DNA of 64,000 bases from Tetragenococcus sp041859945 (GTDB taxonomy: Bacteria > Bacillota > Bacilli > Lactobacillales > Enterococcaceae): assembly GCA_041859945.1 (NCBI GenBank), contig JBFLGC010000009.1, positions 1 to 64,000 on the forward strand, in the 5' to 3' direction. The first letter of the stretch is position 1; the number at the start of each line of letters is the position of its first letter. A program made the translations under genes and the position numbers. The notes beneath the pieces were generated by a model. That model ran no database searches, was not told where the DNA came from, and worked only from the letters and a program-made list of their open reading frames with translations. Shown piece after piece: positions 16,636 to 25,335 of this stretch.

Positions 16636-17337
16636 ATGAAACCAGTGATCGGAGTCACGCCGTTGTTCGATGCCAAAGAAAATGAAGAATTTTTAGTGCC
16701 CTATTGCCAGATATTGAGCGATAACGGTGCTAGTCCCCTGCCTTTTCCTGAAGTTTGTGACAAAGAGATTTGGGAGAGTTATCTGGAAAAGTGTGACGGC
16801 ATTCTTTTTTCGGGCGGTCACGATATTGACCCGGCCCTTTATCATGAAGAAAAATTAGCTGTTTGTGGTCAGATCAAAGCCGATCGCGATGAAATGGAAT
16901 TTTATGCGATGCGCCAAGTGATCGATCGCAACTTGCCGATGTTTTGTATCTGCCGCGGTCTCCAAGTTTTAAATATCGTAAACGGTGGGACGCTTTATCA
17001 AGATATTCCGACCGAATTTCCGACCAAGGTCCAACATCAAATGTCGACGCCTCCCTATGCCAGAAAGCAACATGACGTCACCTTGAGTAAAGACACCCCA
17101 TTATTTGATTTGTTGAAAAAAGCCGATCTTTCTGTCAATAGTCGCCATCACCAAGCAATCAAGGATCTGGGCCAAAACTTAGCAGTCACAGCGGTTTCTG
17201 AAGATCAGTTGATCGAAGGGATCTTTATGCCTAAGCAAAAATTTGCGGTCGGTGTCCAATGGCATCCCGAATCCTTCGGCGGTTTGACACCCCAAAACAA
17301 GAAAGTCATGCAAGCTTTTTTAAGAAATTGCGAATAA
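16636..17337 (+). CDS. gamma-glutamyl-gamma-aminobutyrate hydrolase family (class I amidotransferase-like) peptidase C26
   Basis: A 233-residue PuuD-type hydrolase cleaving gamma-glutamyl amide bonds. The oxyanion and nucleophile region is FCICRGLQVLNIVNGG with Cys in CxCRG; the catalytic His/Glu are in VGVQWHPE. FSGGHDIDPALY near residue 58 is a family hallmark. ATG 16636 is five bases after AGGAGGG; GTG 16630 sits within that SD. It is downstream of the DUF554 remnant and followed by its own terminator. Confidence 0.85.
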   Translation: MKPVIGVTPLFDAKENEEFLVPYCQILSDNGASPLPFPEVCDKEIWESYLEKCDGILFSGGHDIDPALYHEEKLAVCGQIKADRDEMEFYAMRQVIDRNLPMFCICRGLQVLNIVNGGTLYQDIPTEFPTKVQHQMSTPPYARKQHDVTLSKDTPLFDLLKKADLSVNSRHHQAIKDLGQNLAVTAVSEDQLIEGIFMPKQKFAVGVQWHPESFGGLTPQNKKVMQAFLRNCE

Positions 17338-17346
17338 CTAGATCGA

Positions 17347-17377
17347 GAGCTAAAGCTTACAACTTTAGTTCTTTTTT
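17347..17377 (+). terminator. terminator of the C26 peptidase gene
   Basis: GAGCTAAAG (17347-17355) pairs with CTTTAGTTC (17363-17371, one G-T pair), then TTTTTT. Confidence 0.7.
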
Positions 17378-17453
17378 GTACGAGTCGCACGATTGCTTTG
17401 TGATTTTGTTAAGCGCCGATTTTATTTTTCTTTATTTTAACAGGATCCGGCTT

Positions 17454-17540
17454 TCTATGGTTGTCACTTCGTCATTCCGACAACCATAGATTTTTTTTGG
17501 CGGTCGTTTTTGCGAAGTAACGACCATAGATTTTATTTTT
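17454..17540. repeat. F5 hairpin repeats, two in tandem
   Basis: TCTATGGTTGTC (17454-17465) pairs perfectly with GACAACCATAGA (17479-17490) and is followed by T8. A second hairpin, GGTCGTT (17502-17508) with AACGACC (17519-17525), also ends ACCATAGATTTT, 40 bp after the first. A similar hairpin lies at 40786-40822. The rest of 17378-17668 carries no gene. Confidence 0.65.
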
Positions 17541-17668
17541 CAGTTTGGCACATTTAAAAGCCTTTAAGATCTAGTTCAAAATGACAAGCAAATAATTTGC
17601 CTTTCTATCCTTCTTTATTTATACTTACTTTTAGTAACAAAAAAACTTTTTTAAAGGAGAAATAAATC

Positions 17669-18268
17669 ATGTCAGAATTTACCGATTTAGTTAAGAACCG
17701 CCGTACTACCTATGCCATCAGCAATCAAACAGAATTGACTCACAGTGAGATCATGGCTCGAATCCGCGAAGTCGTAAAGGATGTACCTACTGCTAATAAC
17801 AGCCAAACGACACGCGTTGTAGTCGTTTTTGGAGAAGACAATGTCAAATTATGGGACCATATTTTTAATATCCAAAAAGATGTCATGCAAGGCGCTATGT
17901 GGGATATGATGTCTGGTGTGATGCAAGCTGCTAAAGGTGGCGTTGGTACGATCTTGTTCTTTGAAGATAATGAAGCCGTTGAAAAAAACATTGGCAAAAA
18001 TGAACGGGCCACTGTTTATAAACAACATAACGATGCTAACACGCAATATGCACTTTGGTTGGCTTTGACTGAGCTTGGCTTAGGTGCCAATCTACAACAC
18101 ATGAATATTGGTTTTGAACAAGGCTTCGACAAATCGATCAAAGAAATGTTCGACCTACCTGCTTCTTATGAAATGGTCGCTCAAATGCCGTTCGGTTCGA
18201 TCCAAGCCAAAGCAGGCGAAAAAACATACATTGACACAAACGAACAAGTTCGTGTCATTGGTGAATAA
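17669..18268 (+). CDS. nitroreductase family protein
   Basis: A 199-residue protein of the NAD(P)H-dependent, FMN-binding nitroreductase family (Frm2/fatty-acid-repression-mutant-like subgroup). Visible: FTDLVKNRRTTYAIS at the N-terminus (FMN contacts), the TANNSQTTR segment (about 49-57), and GLGANLQHMN (about 145-155). AAAGGAGAAATAATC precedes ATG 17669. It is a single-gene unit ended by a strong hairpin. Role could be oxidative/nitrosative stress or unsaturated substrate reduction. Confidence 0.85.
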   Translation: MSEFTDLVKNRRTTYAISNQTELTHSEIMARIREVVKDVPTANNSQTTRVVVVFGEDNVKLWDHIFNIQKDVMQGAMWDMMSGVMQAAKGGVGTILFFEDNEAVEKNIGKNERATVYKQHNDANTQYALWLALTELGLGANLQHMNIGFEQGFDKSIKEMFDLPASYEMVAQMPFGSIQAKAGEKTYIDTNEQVRVIGE

Positions 18269-18278
18269 GCATTTATCG

Positions 18279-18318
18279 ATCATGGGCACAGACTACAAAT
18301 TGTGTCCATGATTTTTTT
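18279..18318 (+). terminator. strong rho-independent terminator
   Basis: ATCATGGGCACA (18279-18290) pairs with TGTGTCCATGAT (18301-18312, one mismatch), then a T-run. Confidence 0.8.
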
Positions 18319-18389
18319 ATGTTTCGTTGACAATCTCGCTTTTGCCCTTTAAGATTTAATCAAGCGATTATTAAAGAAGGAGTGAGTGT

Positions 18390-19538
18390 ATGATCGGGAT
18401 CGGTTTGATGTCAGGAACAAGTTTGGATGGGATCGATGCTGCTTTGGTCGACATTAGCGGCATCGGAACAAAGACCAAGGTGAAATTGCTAGCGGCGACG
18501 ACTCTGCCTTTGACAGATGAAATGAAGGGACTCATAAAAGCAACCTGTGATCCCAAAAAATCGAATGTGCAATCGATCAGTCAGCTGAATGTCAAATTGG
18601 GGTACCATTTTTTAGAGGCTTGTCAAAAAGTGTGTCGAAAAGCCCATATGCCAGAAGAGCGCGTCGATTTTGTGGCCAGTCATGGGCAAACGATCTGGCA
18701 TGAGCCCGCGTCTGATCCCTACTGTTCCAACACTTTGCAGATCGGCGACCCGGCGATCATTGCTTATGGGATGAAGACGACGGTGGTGGCGGATTTTCGC
18801 ATGATGGACATGGCGGCCGGTGGTGAGGGCGCGCCTTTGGTTCCTTATAGTGAGTATATTTTGTATCGATCAGAGGAAAAAGCACGGCTTTTGCAAAATA
18901 TTGGTGGGATCGGTAATGTCACAGTCTTGCCGCGAGCTTGTCAAGCAAGGGACGTCTTTGCCTTTGATACGGGACCCGGCAATATGGTGATCGATGAGTT
19001 CATGATGCAACTGTATGGCAAGCCTTTTGATGAATCAGGGCAAACGGCAGCGCGGGGCAATATCATTTCCTCCATGCAAAAGAAATTGCGGGAACATCCC
19101 TATTTGGCGATCGAACCACCGAAAAGTACCGGACGGGAATTATTTGGCAAGCAATATGCGGAAATTTGGTTGGAGCTCTGGGAGAAGGAAGCCAAGGCAG
19201 ACTTGATTGCAACGGTGACTGATTTTACCGCCTATTCGATTGCGGATAGTTACCGACGTTTTGTTTTCCCAAAGATTGGGACGGAAAATGTGCAAGTCTT
19301 GCTGGGAGGCGGCGGTGCGCATAATGGAACATTGCGGATGATGCTAGCGAACTACTTGCCGCAAGTGGAAATTTTGACCCAAGATGAATTTGGTCAATCC
19401 AGTGATGCCAAAGAAGCCATCGCCTTTGCCATCATGGCCAATGAAACGCTCCACGGTAAACCAAGCAATATGCCGTCAGCCACTGGCGCACATGATTCCG
19501 TGGTATTAGGCAAGATCATCCCCAATCCATTTGGGTAA
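18390..19538 (+). CDS. anmK: anhydro-N-acetylmuramic acid kinase
   Basis: A 382-residue AnmK: hydrates and phosphorylates 1,6-anhydro-MurNAc released in peptidoglycan recycling to give MurNAc-6-phosphate. Diagnostic blocks are GIGLMSGTSLDGIDAAL at the N-terminus, FVASHGQTIWHEP, the ADFRMMDMAAGGEGAPLVP region, and FDTGPGNMVIDEFM. Length is normal. AAGGAGTGAGTGT precedes ATG 18390. No murQ is adjacent, so recycling must link to genes elsewhere. It shares a terminator with the convergent DUF4886 gene. Confidence 0.9.
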   Translation: MIGIGLMSGTSLDGIDAALVDISGIGTKTKVKLLAATTLPLTDEMKGLIKATCDPKKSNVQSISQLNVKLGYHFLEACQKVCRKAHMPEERVDFVASHGQTIWHEPASDPYCSNTLQIGDPAIIAYGMKTTVVADFRMMDMAAGGEGAPLVPYSEYILYRSEEKARLLQNIGGIGNVTVLPRACQARDVFAFDTGPGNMVIDEFMMQLYGKPFDESGQTAARGNIISSMQKKLREHPYLAIEPPKSTGRELFGKQYAEIWLELWEKEAKADLIATVTDFTAYSIADSYRRFVFPKIGTENVQVLLGGGGAHNGTLRMMLANYLPQVEILTQDEFGQSSDAKEAIAFAIMANETLHGKPSNMPSATGAHDSVVLGKIIPNPFG

Positions 19539-19540
19539 AA

Positions 19541-19582
19541 AGAAGCCGCGAAGCTGAAATTATGGCTTTGCGGCTCTTTTTT
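19541..19582. terminator. bidirectional terminator between anmK and the DUF4886 gene
   Basis: AGCCGCGAAGC (19544-19554) pairs with GCTTTGCGGCT (19565-19575) then TTTTTT; A-rich on the other side. Confidence 0.8.
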
Positions 19583-20348
19583 ACATCTCACTTGTGACAG
19601 CTTTGATCAGATCCAACTTCTCTTGGTCGACCCTCGCATCTGGGGAAAAGCGAGTTTCAGGCAAATAGTTTACTGCAGTTGGATCGACGCTAACAAGCGT
19701 TTTGGCCCATAGCAAAGCCGCGGCGAAACGGCCGTAGATGAAACTTAAATGATAACCATCGCGATTGAGCGATTCACCACCCTTTCCGTAAGCAAAAACT
19801 GGCGTTTGGCGCAATTTTTGAATCAATTTGCCAGTATAAATGAGAGTCACACCCACTTCAGCCGCCGCCTGTTCGTAACATTTCGTCAATTCTTGGTACA
19901 TGAAGGCTTGATCTTTGTGATAGCGCGGAAAAGCATCGTGGTCGCTATCTTTTTCATAGGCCCAGGTTTGATTCAGCCAAAGCTTGGCTTGCGGTTGTAC
20001 TTCGCGCAAATACTGATAGACATTTTTGGCATAAGGTTCATAGGTCGCAAGGATCCCACTGTCATGGCTCGCTTGATGACTGACGATATGGTCCCATTTC
20101 TCCCCATCGAGCACATTTTTGATCGAAACCGGCACGATGTTTGCTTCATTCAAATCATACATTCCATTTAATTCATAACGATAAGCAGCTTTATCTTCAA
20201 CAATATTTTCCCAGTGTTTAGCCAAGGGACACCCCGGGATATAAAGATTGACCACTTTAGTCTTGACTCCCGCAGCCGCACAGATCGCATGCAGGTAATA
20301 GGTAGCGTCTTCAGAAAAACTGTTGCCGATTGCTAAAATTTTGATCAT
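19581..20348 (-). CDS. DUF4886 / SGNH-hydrolase-like protein
   Basis: A 255-residue soluble protein with the SGNH-like opening ILAIGNSFSEDATYYLHAI and a C-terminal GYHLSFIYGRFAAALLW segment typical of DUF4886. Such proteins are predicted esterases or deacetylases. ATG 20348 follows AAAGGATGTGTGTG; the in-frame ATG seven codons earlier lies in the SD region. No signal peptide is visible, so it is probably cytoplasmic. Single-gene unit. Confidence 0.7.
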   Translation of the reverse strand: MIKILAIGNSFSEDATYYLHAICAAAGVKTKVVNLYIPGCPLAKHWENIVEDKAAYRYELNGMYDLNEANIVPVSIKNVLDGEKWDHIVSHQASHDSGILATYEPYAKNVYQYLREVQPQAKLWLNQTWAYEKDSDHDAFPRYHKDQAFMYQELTKCYEQAAAEVGVTLIYTGKLIQKLRQTPVFAYGKGGESLNRDGYHLSFIYGRFAAALLWAKTLVSVDPTAVNYLPETRFSPDARVDQEKLDLIKAVTSEM

Positions 20349-20419
20349 CACACACACATCCTTTATCATTCATTATAGCATAAGTTTTTGTAGATCAAAA
20401 AATACTCTGCGCATTATTT

Positions 20420-20492
20420 TGGATACAAAAACTCAAATCCGGTAACCATTTATTTTTTTGTGGCTACCGAAATTCGATTTTGATAGCCAATT
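20420..20492. repeat. F3 intergenic repeat copy
   Basis: GGATACAAAAA, then CCGGTAACCATTTA, T7, GTGGCTACCGAAATTC and TTTTGATAGCC. The GGTAACC/GGCTACC halves can pair, and successive units start about 41 bp apart. A second copy lies at 27560-27640 with compensating changes (GGTATCC/GGATACC), and a third at 4696-4810. Confidence 0.65.
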
Positions 20493-20563
20493 ATTTCCCT
20501 ATCCTTCTCTTTTTTGTTATGGGATGCCAATCGTTAGCGTCCTTTTTAGAATCGGAACAAAAA

Positions 20564-20587
20564 AAGAACCCAGCTTTTGGGCTCTTA
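20564..20587 (-). terminator. terminator of the amino-acid ABC transporter operon
   Basis: On the minus strand AGAGCCCA pairs with TGGGTTCT across AAAGC, followed by TTTTTTTG. It overlaps the stop codon of the ATPase gene. Confidence 0.75.
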
Positions 20588-21319
20588 CTTCAATACTTTA
20601 GAAAGAAAATCGATAGTACGCGGATCTTTGGGCTGGTCGAAGATTTCGGCGGGTGTCCCTTCTTCTTTTATTTGACCGTCATCGACAAATAAAATACGGT
20701 CGCCGACTTCTTTAGCAAAACCCATTTCATGCGTTACGATCGCCATGGTCATGCCGCTCTCAGCTAATTTTTTCATTACTGCAAGAACTTCGCCGACCAT
20801 TTCCGGATCTAGAGCGGAAGTTGGTTCGTCAAAGAGCATCACCTCCGGTTGCATCGCTAAAGCACGCGCGATAGCGATCCGTTGCTTTTGCCCGCCGGAA
20901 AGCGATTGAGGGTAAGCCCCTTTTTTGTCGAGCAAGCCGACTTGTTTCAGCAAGTCTTCGGCAAGTTTCGTCGCTTCTTCTTTAGTTTTCTTTTTGACTT
21001 TGGTAGGTGACAAGATGATATTTTCCAAGACGGTCATATTAGGAAAAAGATTGAAATTTTGAAAAACCATGCCCATTTTTTCGCGCATTTGATAGATATC
21101 ATTTTTCTTGTCGGTGATATTTTGGCCTTCAAATAAAATCGTGCCTGAGGTCGGTTCTTCCAAAAGATTCAGACACCGTAAGAAAGTACTTTTACCAGAA
21201 CCGGATGGGCCAATGATCACAACGACTTCACCTTTTTTGATCGTTGTTGAGATGTCGTTTAAGACCAAGTGATCGCCAAATTTTTTATTTAAATTTTTGA
21301 TTTCTAATAAATTTTCCAC
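20585..21319 (-). CDS. polar amino acid ABC transporter, ATPase subunit
   Basis: A 244-residue GlnQ-type ATPase. Walker A GPSGSGKSTF, Q-loop MVFQNFNLFP, signature SLSGGQKQR, Walker B VMLFDEPTSALDPE and H-loop IVTHEM are all intact. It ends the operon substrate-binding lipoprotein / permease / ATPase, 11 bp after the permease gene. Drives uptake of a polar amino acid; exact substrate is not deducible. Confidence 0.9.
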   Translation of the reverse strand: MENLLEIKNLNKKFGDHLVLNDISTTIKKGEVVVIIGPSGSGKSTFLRCLNLLEEPTSGTILFEGQNITDKKNDIYQMREKMGMVFQNFNLFPNMTVLENIILSPTKVKKKTKEEATKLAEDLLKQVGLLDKKGAYPQSLSGGQKQRIAIARALAMQPEVMLFDEPTSALDPEMVGEVLAVMKKLAESGMTMAIVTHEMGFAKEVGDRILFVDDGQIKEEGTPAEIFDQPKDPRTIDFLSKVLK

Positions 21320-21330
21320 GCTGTCCCCTC

Positions 21331-22026
21331 CTAACTTTGATAGCCTTTGCTCATTTTATTTTCCCACAATTTCAATAAGCGCGACGTCGTAAAGGTCAAG
21401 ATCAAATAGATCGAGGCCGCCACATAGAGCGGTTTTAAGGCGATAAAAGAGGAATTGATCACGATTTGCGCACTATTCATCAATTCATAGATCCCAATCG
21501 TCGAAAGCAGCGATGAATCTTTGATCAAAGTGATAAATTCATTGCCCAGTGGTGGGATGATATTACGCATAGCTTGTGGCAAAATCACATAGCGCATCGT
21601 TTGACCAGGGCGCAAACCCAAAGATCCGCTGGCTTCAAATTGGCCCTGGTCGATGGCATTGATCCCCCCACGGACGATTTCCGCCACATAGGCCCCTGAA
21701 TTTAGCGAAAGAACGATGATCCCGGGAACGAGTCGCGAAAAATCAATGTCTAACACCCCGATCGTGACCGTTGGCAAATGAAAGACATTGTGCAAGAGGC
21801 CCATCCCGATCATGATCTGTACTAGCATCGGGGTACCGCGAAAAAGTTCGATGTAAATGTTGGCTAACCAACGTAAAGGCTTGATTCCGCCGCGTTTCAT
21901 CAAGGCTAAAATCACACCTAAAATCGTTCCCATAAGGACAGTGATCGCCGAAATGATCAGAGTGACCAGTGTTCCGGAAACAAAATAATTATAGTAAACC
22001 GTTAAAAATGAGTAATCCATTGTCAC
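21331..22026 (-). CDS. polar amino acid ABC transporter, permease subunit
   Basis: A 231-residue HisM/GlnP-type permease with about five helices. The EAA-type cytoplasmic loop is EASGSLGLRPGQTMRYVILP, which contacts the ATPase. SD AGGAGAAGTGACA precedes the start. Central gene of the three-gene transporter operon. Confidence 0.9.
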   Translation of the reverse strand: MTMDYSFLTVYYNYFVSGTLVTLIISAITVLMGTILGVILALMKRGGIKPLRWLANIYIELFRGTPMLVQIMIGMGLLHNVFHLPTVTIGVLDIDFSRLVPGIIVLSLNSGAYVAEIVRGGINAIDQGQFEASGSLGLRPGQTMRYVILPQAMRNIIPPLGNEFITLIKDSSLLSTIGIYELMNSAQIVINSSFIALKPLYVAASIYLILTFTTSRLLKLWENKMSKGYQS

Positions 22027-22034
22027 TTCTCCTA

Positions 22035-22886
22035 TTACTTGCTAGCATTGTCATTGGCCAAATCAGTATTTTCTTGTAAAAATTCGTCCAATTTACCATT
22101 TTCTTGTAAGGTCTTGATTTGTTCATTCAAAAAGTCAAGCAGTTCTGTGCTGCCCTTAGGAACGGCCATCGCATAGGCATCATCATCAGAAGTTTTCAAA
22201 GCGAGATCAGCTACCACGATATCCTCATTTTGTTGGGCATACGAATCTGCCACAGCACTTTCCAAAACGAGGGCATCGATCGAGCCTTGTTGCAATTCCA
22301 CGATCAAATTAGGTACTTTAGGTAAAGCTACCAATTGTGAATCGGTCAACTGATCGGTCACGACATTTTCTTGGATCGAGCCTTTTTGCGCGCCAACCTT
22401 TTTACCGGACAAACTATCGATCGAAGTGTAGCTAGTCGCATCGCTTTTTTTCACTAATAATTTTTGCTCAGGAACAAAATAATTTTCCGTAAAATCAAAA
22501 CTTTGCTTTCTTTCTTCGGTAGCCGAGATTCCTGCTACTGCTACGTCGATTTGGCCTTGATCAAGCGCAGCTAAAATCGCATCAAATTCCATGTCGGTCA
22601 CTTTGACGTCGACGCCCATCGCTTCTCCAATAGCATCCATCATATCAATGTCCGCGCCCACTATTTTGTCTTTGCCATCCACCATGGCGTGAAATTCAAA
22701 TGGTGCAAAATCAGCGGAAGTCCCGACACGCAACACCCCATTTTCTTTGATCGCTGCTAATTGATCGGTCGCCTCCGACTGGTCTTTTCCCGCAGTACTT
22801 GCAGAAGTAGCCTTATCGTCTCTCCCGCAAGCTACTAAAGTAAATAGCGTTCCTACCATCATTAATGTCCTTAAAAATTTTTTCAT
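22035..22886 (-). CDS. polar amino acid ABC transporter, substrate-binding lipoprotein
   Basis: A 283-residue extracellular solute-binding protein of family 3. Signal peptide with lipobox LVAC (Cys20). A low-complexity linker is followed by VLRVGTSADFAPFEF, which starts the bi-lobed binding domain, with DVAVAGISATEERK and the hinge VGAQKGS typical for the family. AAGGAGTAAAGCAA precedes ATG 22886. It leads the operon; the 120-bp upstream A/T-rich region likely holds the promoter. Confidence 0.9.
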   Translation of the reverse strand: MKKFLRTLMMVGTLFTLVACGRDDKATSASTAGKDQSEATDQLAAIKENGVLRVGTSADFAPFEFHAMVDGKDKIVGADIDMMDAIGEAMGVDVKVTDMEFDAILAALDQGQIDVAVAGISATEERKQSFDFTENYFVPEQKLLVKKSDATSYTSIDSLSGKKVGAQKGSIQENVVTDQLTDSQLVALPKVPNLIVELQQGSIDALVLESAVADSYAQQNEDIVVADLALKTSDDDAYAMAVPKGSTELLDFLNEQIKTLQENGKLDEFLQENTDLANDNASK

Positions 22887-23009
22887 TTGCTTTACTCCTT
22901 TAGATATTTATACAATATTCATTTATTTTTGGTTTATAAATGCATAATAACACATTTAAAGGGATAAATAAACTGTTTTGGAAAGGTTTTTTGAATATTT
23001 CTGAAAAAA

Positions 23010-23046
23010 TAAAAAAGCTGCTCATGACAAAGCAGCCTTTTTGAAC
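23010..23046 (-). terminator. terminator of the CE7/antiterminator/EIIBC operon
   Basis: AAAAAGCTGCT pairs with AGCAGCCTTTTT on either side of CATGACAA, directly after the EIIBC stop codon. Confidence 0.75.
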
Positions 23047-24468
23047 CTAAGATTTATAAATCACATCAAAATCTTCATATACTTTCATCACATCTGTACC
23101 GATCACAACTTGTAAATCATGATCATTTTGTTTCACGACGGCCAGTGCCCCCGTTTTTTTAATAGCATCCTCATCGATTTTAGACATATCCTTCACGTTT
23201 AAACGCAAGCGTGTCATGCAGTTCGTGTAACTATTGATATTGTCTTTTCCTCCGACAAATTGCAAGATTTTTTTAGCCATATAGTAATAATTGCTATGGC
23301 TTAATTTCAAGTGTTTTTCTTCCTCTGTGACTTCCTCAGTCACCTCGATGTCGGGGATACGTCCTGGTGTTTGCACATCATCTCGCAAAATGATCGTTTT
23401 AAAAGTGAAATAGTATAAAACAGCAAATACCAAACCGATCGGTAAAATCAACCAGGCACGCTCACTTAAATTGTAAAGTAAAAAGAATTGAATGATATTT
23501 TTTCCACCACCATGACTGACGCCAAGAAGCGCCGTTATGGCTCCAGCCAGCCCCGTATACAAGGCATGGAAGAAATAAAGTTTGGGGGAAGCAAACATAA
23601 ACGTAAATTCAACCGGTTCGGTGATTCCGCCCAAGATAGATGTCAACGTTCCCGAAGCCATCAAGCCTTTGACATCTTCTTTATGAGCAGGTTCAGCCGT
23701 TTTATAAATGGCATAAGCAATCGCTGGGATCCCGAAGAAAAAGGCAATATAGACGCCTGGGCCATAGATCCCGGCCGTTACATCGCCAGCTAAAAAGCGT
23801 GGTGTCAACCCTTTGACAACATCACCACTGGCTGTCGTATAACTTCCTAGTTCAAACAAGAAATAAGCATTCAACACGTGATGTAAGCCAAATGGGATCA
23901 GGATCCGTTGTAAGAAAAGGAACAAGAAAACACCAAGGACACCAAGACTCGCGATCCCTGCGCTAAGTGAAGTCAGCCATTGTTGTGGATAGATCCAAAG
24001 AACTGAAAATACATAAGCCATGATGATCGCTAAAATCGGTGACAAGGTAATGACCATCTTTTCACCACCGAAAAAGGACAACCAAGACGGTACCTGCCAT
24101 TGGCGCGAATAATTATACAAAACGGCGACCAGCGCACCGAAAATGATACCACCAAAAACGCCCATATTGATCGTTTCATTTAGCATGGTCAAACTGGATT
24201 TAAAGACCAAGAAAGAAATCGAAGCGGCAAACATCACATATACTTTGTCTTTGGCCTTGGAGTAGGCAACCGCTGCAGCCATGGCAAAGATCAGATCAAG
24301 ATTGTTGATGATCATGCTCCCAGCGTTGGCAACTACGGGGATATTTAGCATATTAGGTGAAAATACGTTAGAAATGATGGCCGTGATCGGAATGATCGCG
24401 ATCGGTATCATCATCGTTTTTCCAAGTAAAGAGAGTTGTTGCGAAATCGTATTCCATACTTTTTTCAT
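23047..24468 (-). CDS. PTS sugar transporter, EIICB (glucose/glucoside family)
   Basis: A 473-residue fused permease/phosphocarrier. EIIC spans about residues 1-370 with some ten helices and the ILGGITEPVEFTFMF substrate loop; EIIB is at the C-terminus (about 395-473) with the phosphocysteine motif TNCMTRLRL. No EIIA domain is present, so phosphate must come from an EIIA elsewhere. ATG 24468 follows GGAGGAACCCACA; the TTG five codons upstream contains that SD and is excluded. Last gene of the operon led by the CE7 esterase and regulated through the leader at 26306-26395. Confidence 0.9.
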   Translation of the reverse strand: MKKVWNTISQQLSLLGKTMMIPIAIIPITAIISNVFSPNMLNIPVVANAGSMIINNLDLIFAMAAAVAYSKAKDKVYVMFAASISFLVFKSSLTMLNETINMGVFGGIIFGALVAVLYNYSRQWQVPSWLSFFGGEKMVITLSPILAIIMAYVFSVLWIYPQQWLTSLSAGIASLGVLGVFLFLFLQRILIPFGLHHVLNAYFLFELGSYTTASGDVVKGLTPRFLAGDVTAGIYGPGVYIAFFFGIPAIAYAIYKTAEPAHKEDVKGLMASGTLTSILGGITEPVEFTFMFASPKLYFFHALYTGLAGAITALLGVSHGGGKNIIQFFLLYNLSERAWLILPIGLVFAVLYYFTFKTIILRDDVQTPGRIPDIEVTEEVTEEEKHLKLSHSNYYYMAKKILQFVGGKDNINSYTNCMTRLRLNVKDMSKIDEDAIKKTGALAVVKQNDHDLQVVIGTDVMKVYEDFDVIYKS

Positions 24469-24492
24469 TGTGGGTTCCTCCAATTTAAGGAT

Positions 24493-25335
24493 TTAATTTT
24501 GCGATTGTTGGATACGTAATACATGGATACACAGATACATTTGTTCATTTTCGGTTAGCTTCTTTTGAAATAATTGACGGGTCAATACATTGGTTCGATT
24601 CGCTATTTCGTGGATTTTAGCTAAGTCTTTTGGTTTGATTTTTAAAAAGCCTTGGCCAAAAACACTTTGATTTTTATCTTGCTTGCCATTTAATAGACGT
24701 TGTCCTAAAAATTTTAAGTGAACGATCAGCCGTTCATAATACCATGCCGAATGATCGATCTCGATATCGAACACCTGCGAGATGATACCAAGCATCCCTT
24801 TTATAAATTCAGTGATTTTATAGACATCGGTACTGCCGCCACTTAAAGAAGCATTCAAGATATGCATCGCTAGATAAGTGGCCTCATCATCGTCAAATTG
24901 CGTCTGATAGCGCTGATTGATTAGGTCGACACCAAATTTTCCGATACTAAATTCTTTCGGATAAAAATAGCTGATTTCCGTCATTAGCAAATTGGGAACA
25001 AGGATGTCTTGATTCAACATTTCGATTTTAAATGAAATGTGATCGGCAAGTTGCAGGAGCAAGGAATCTGATATTGGATAATTCATCGACTCTTTGGCTT
25101 TATTGAAAATTTGTCGCGAAATTTCAAGCGCGTCGACATCGACGTGATCGATAATAGTTTGAATGTCCGCTTTATTAGGCTCCGATAACGTAAAAATCTG
25201 CAAATCATCCGTCATGATCAATTCACGTTTCTCTTTGTTTTTAAATCCTACCCCACGGCCTGTTACCAGAGCAATTTGATCATTATCAGTGAGGACGGCG
25301 ACAATGTTATTGTTATATACCTTAATGACCTCCAT
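24493..25335 (-). CDS. BglG/LicT family transcription antiterminator
   Basis: A 280-residue protein with an N-terminal RNA-binding CAT domain (about 1-55, IKVYNNNIVAVLTDNDQI) and two PRD domains bearing conserved histidines (DHVDVDALEISR, YLAMHILNASL, IHEIANR, MYLCIHVLR) that are phosphorylated by PTS proteins. It should bind the RAT in the leader (26322-26353) and let transcription pass the overlapping terminator when sugar is available. The start overlaps the end of the CE7 esterase gene by 14 bp. The EIIBC gene follows 24 bp later. Confidence 0.9.
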   Translation of the reverse strand: MEVIKVYNNNIVAVLTDNDQIALVTGRGVGFKNKEKRELIMTDDLQIFTLSEPNKADIQTIIDHVDVDALEISRQIFNKAKESMNYPISDSLLLQLADHISFKIEMLNQDILVPNLLMTEISYFYPKEFSIGKFGVDLINQRYQTQFDDDEATYLAMHILNASLSGGSTDVYKITEFIKGMLGIISQVFDIEIDHSAWYYERLIVHLKFLGQRLLNGKQDKNQSVFGQGFLKIKPKDLAKIHEIANRTNVLTRQLFQKKLTENEQMYLCIHVLRIQQSQN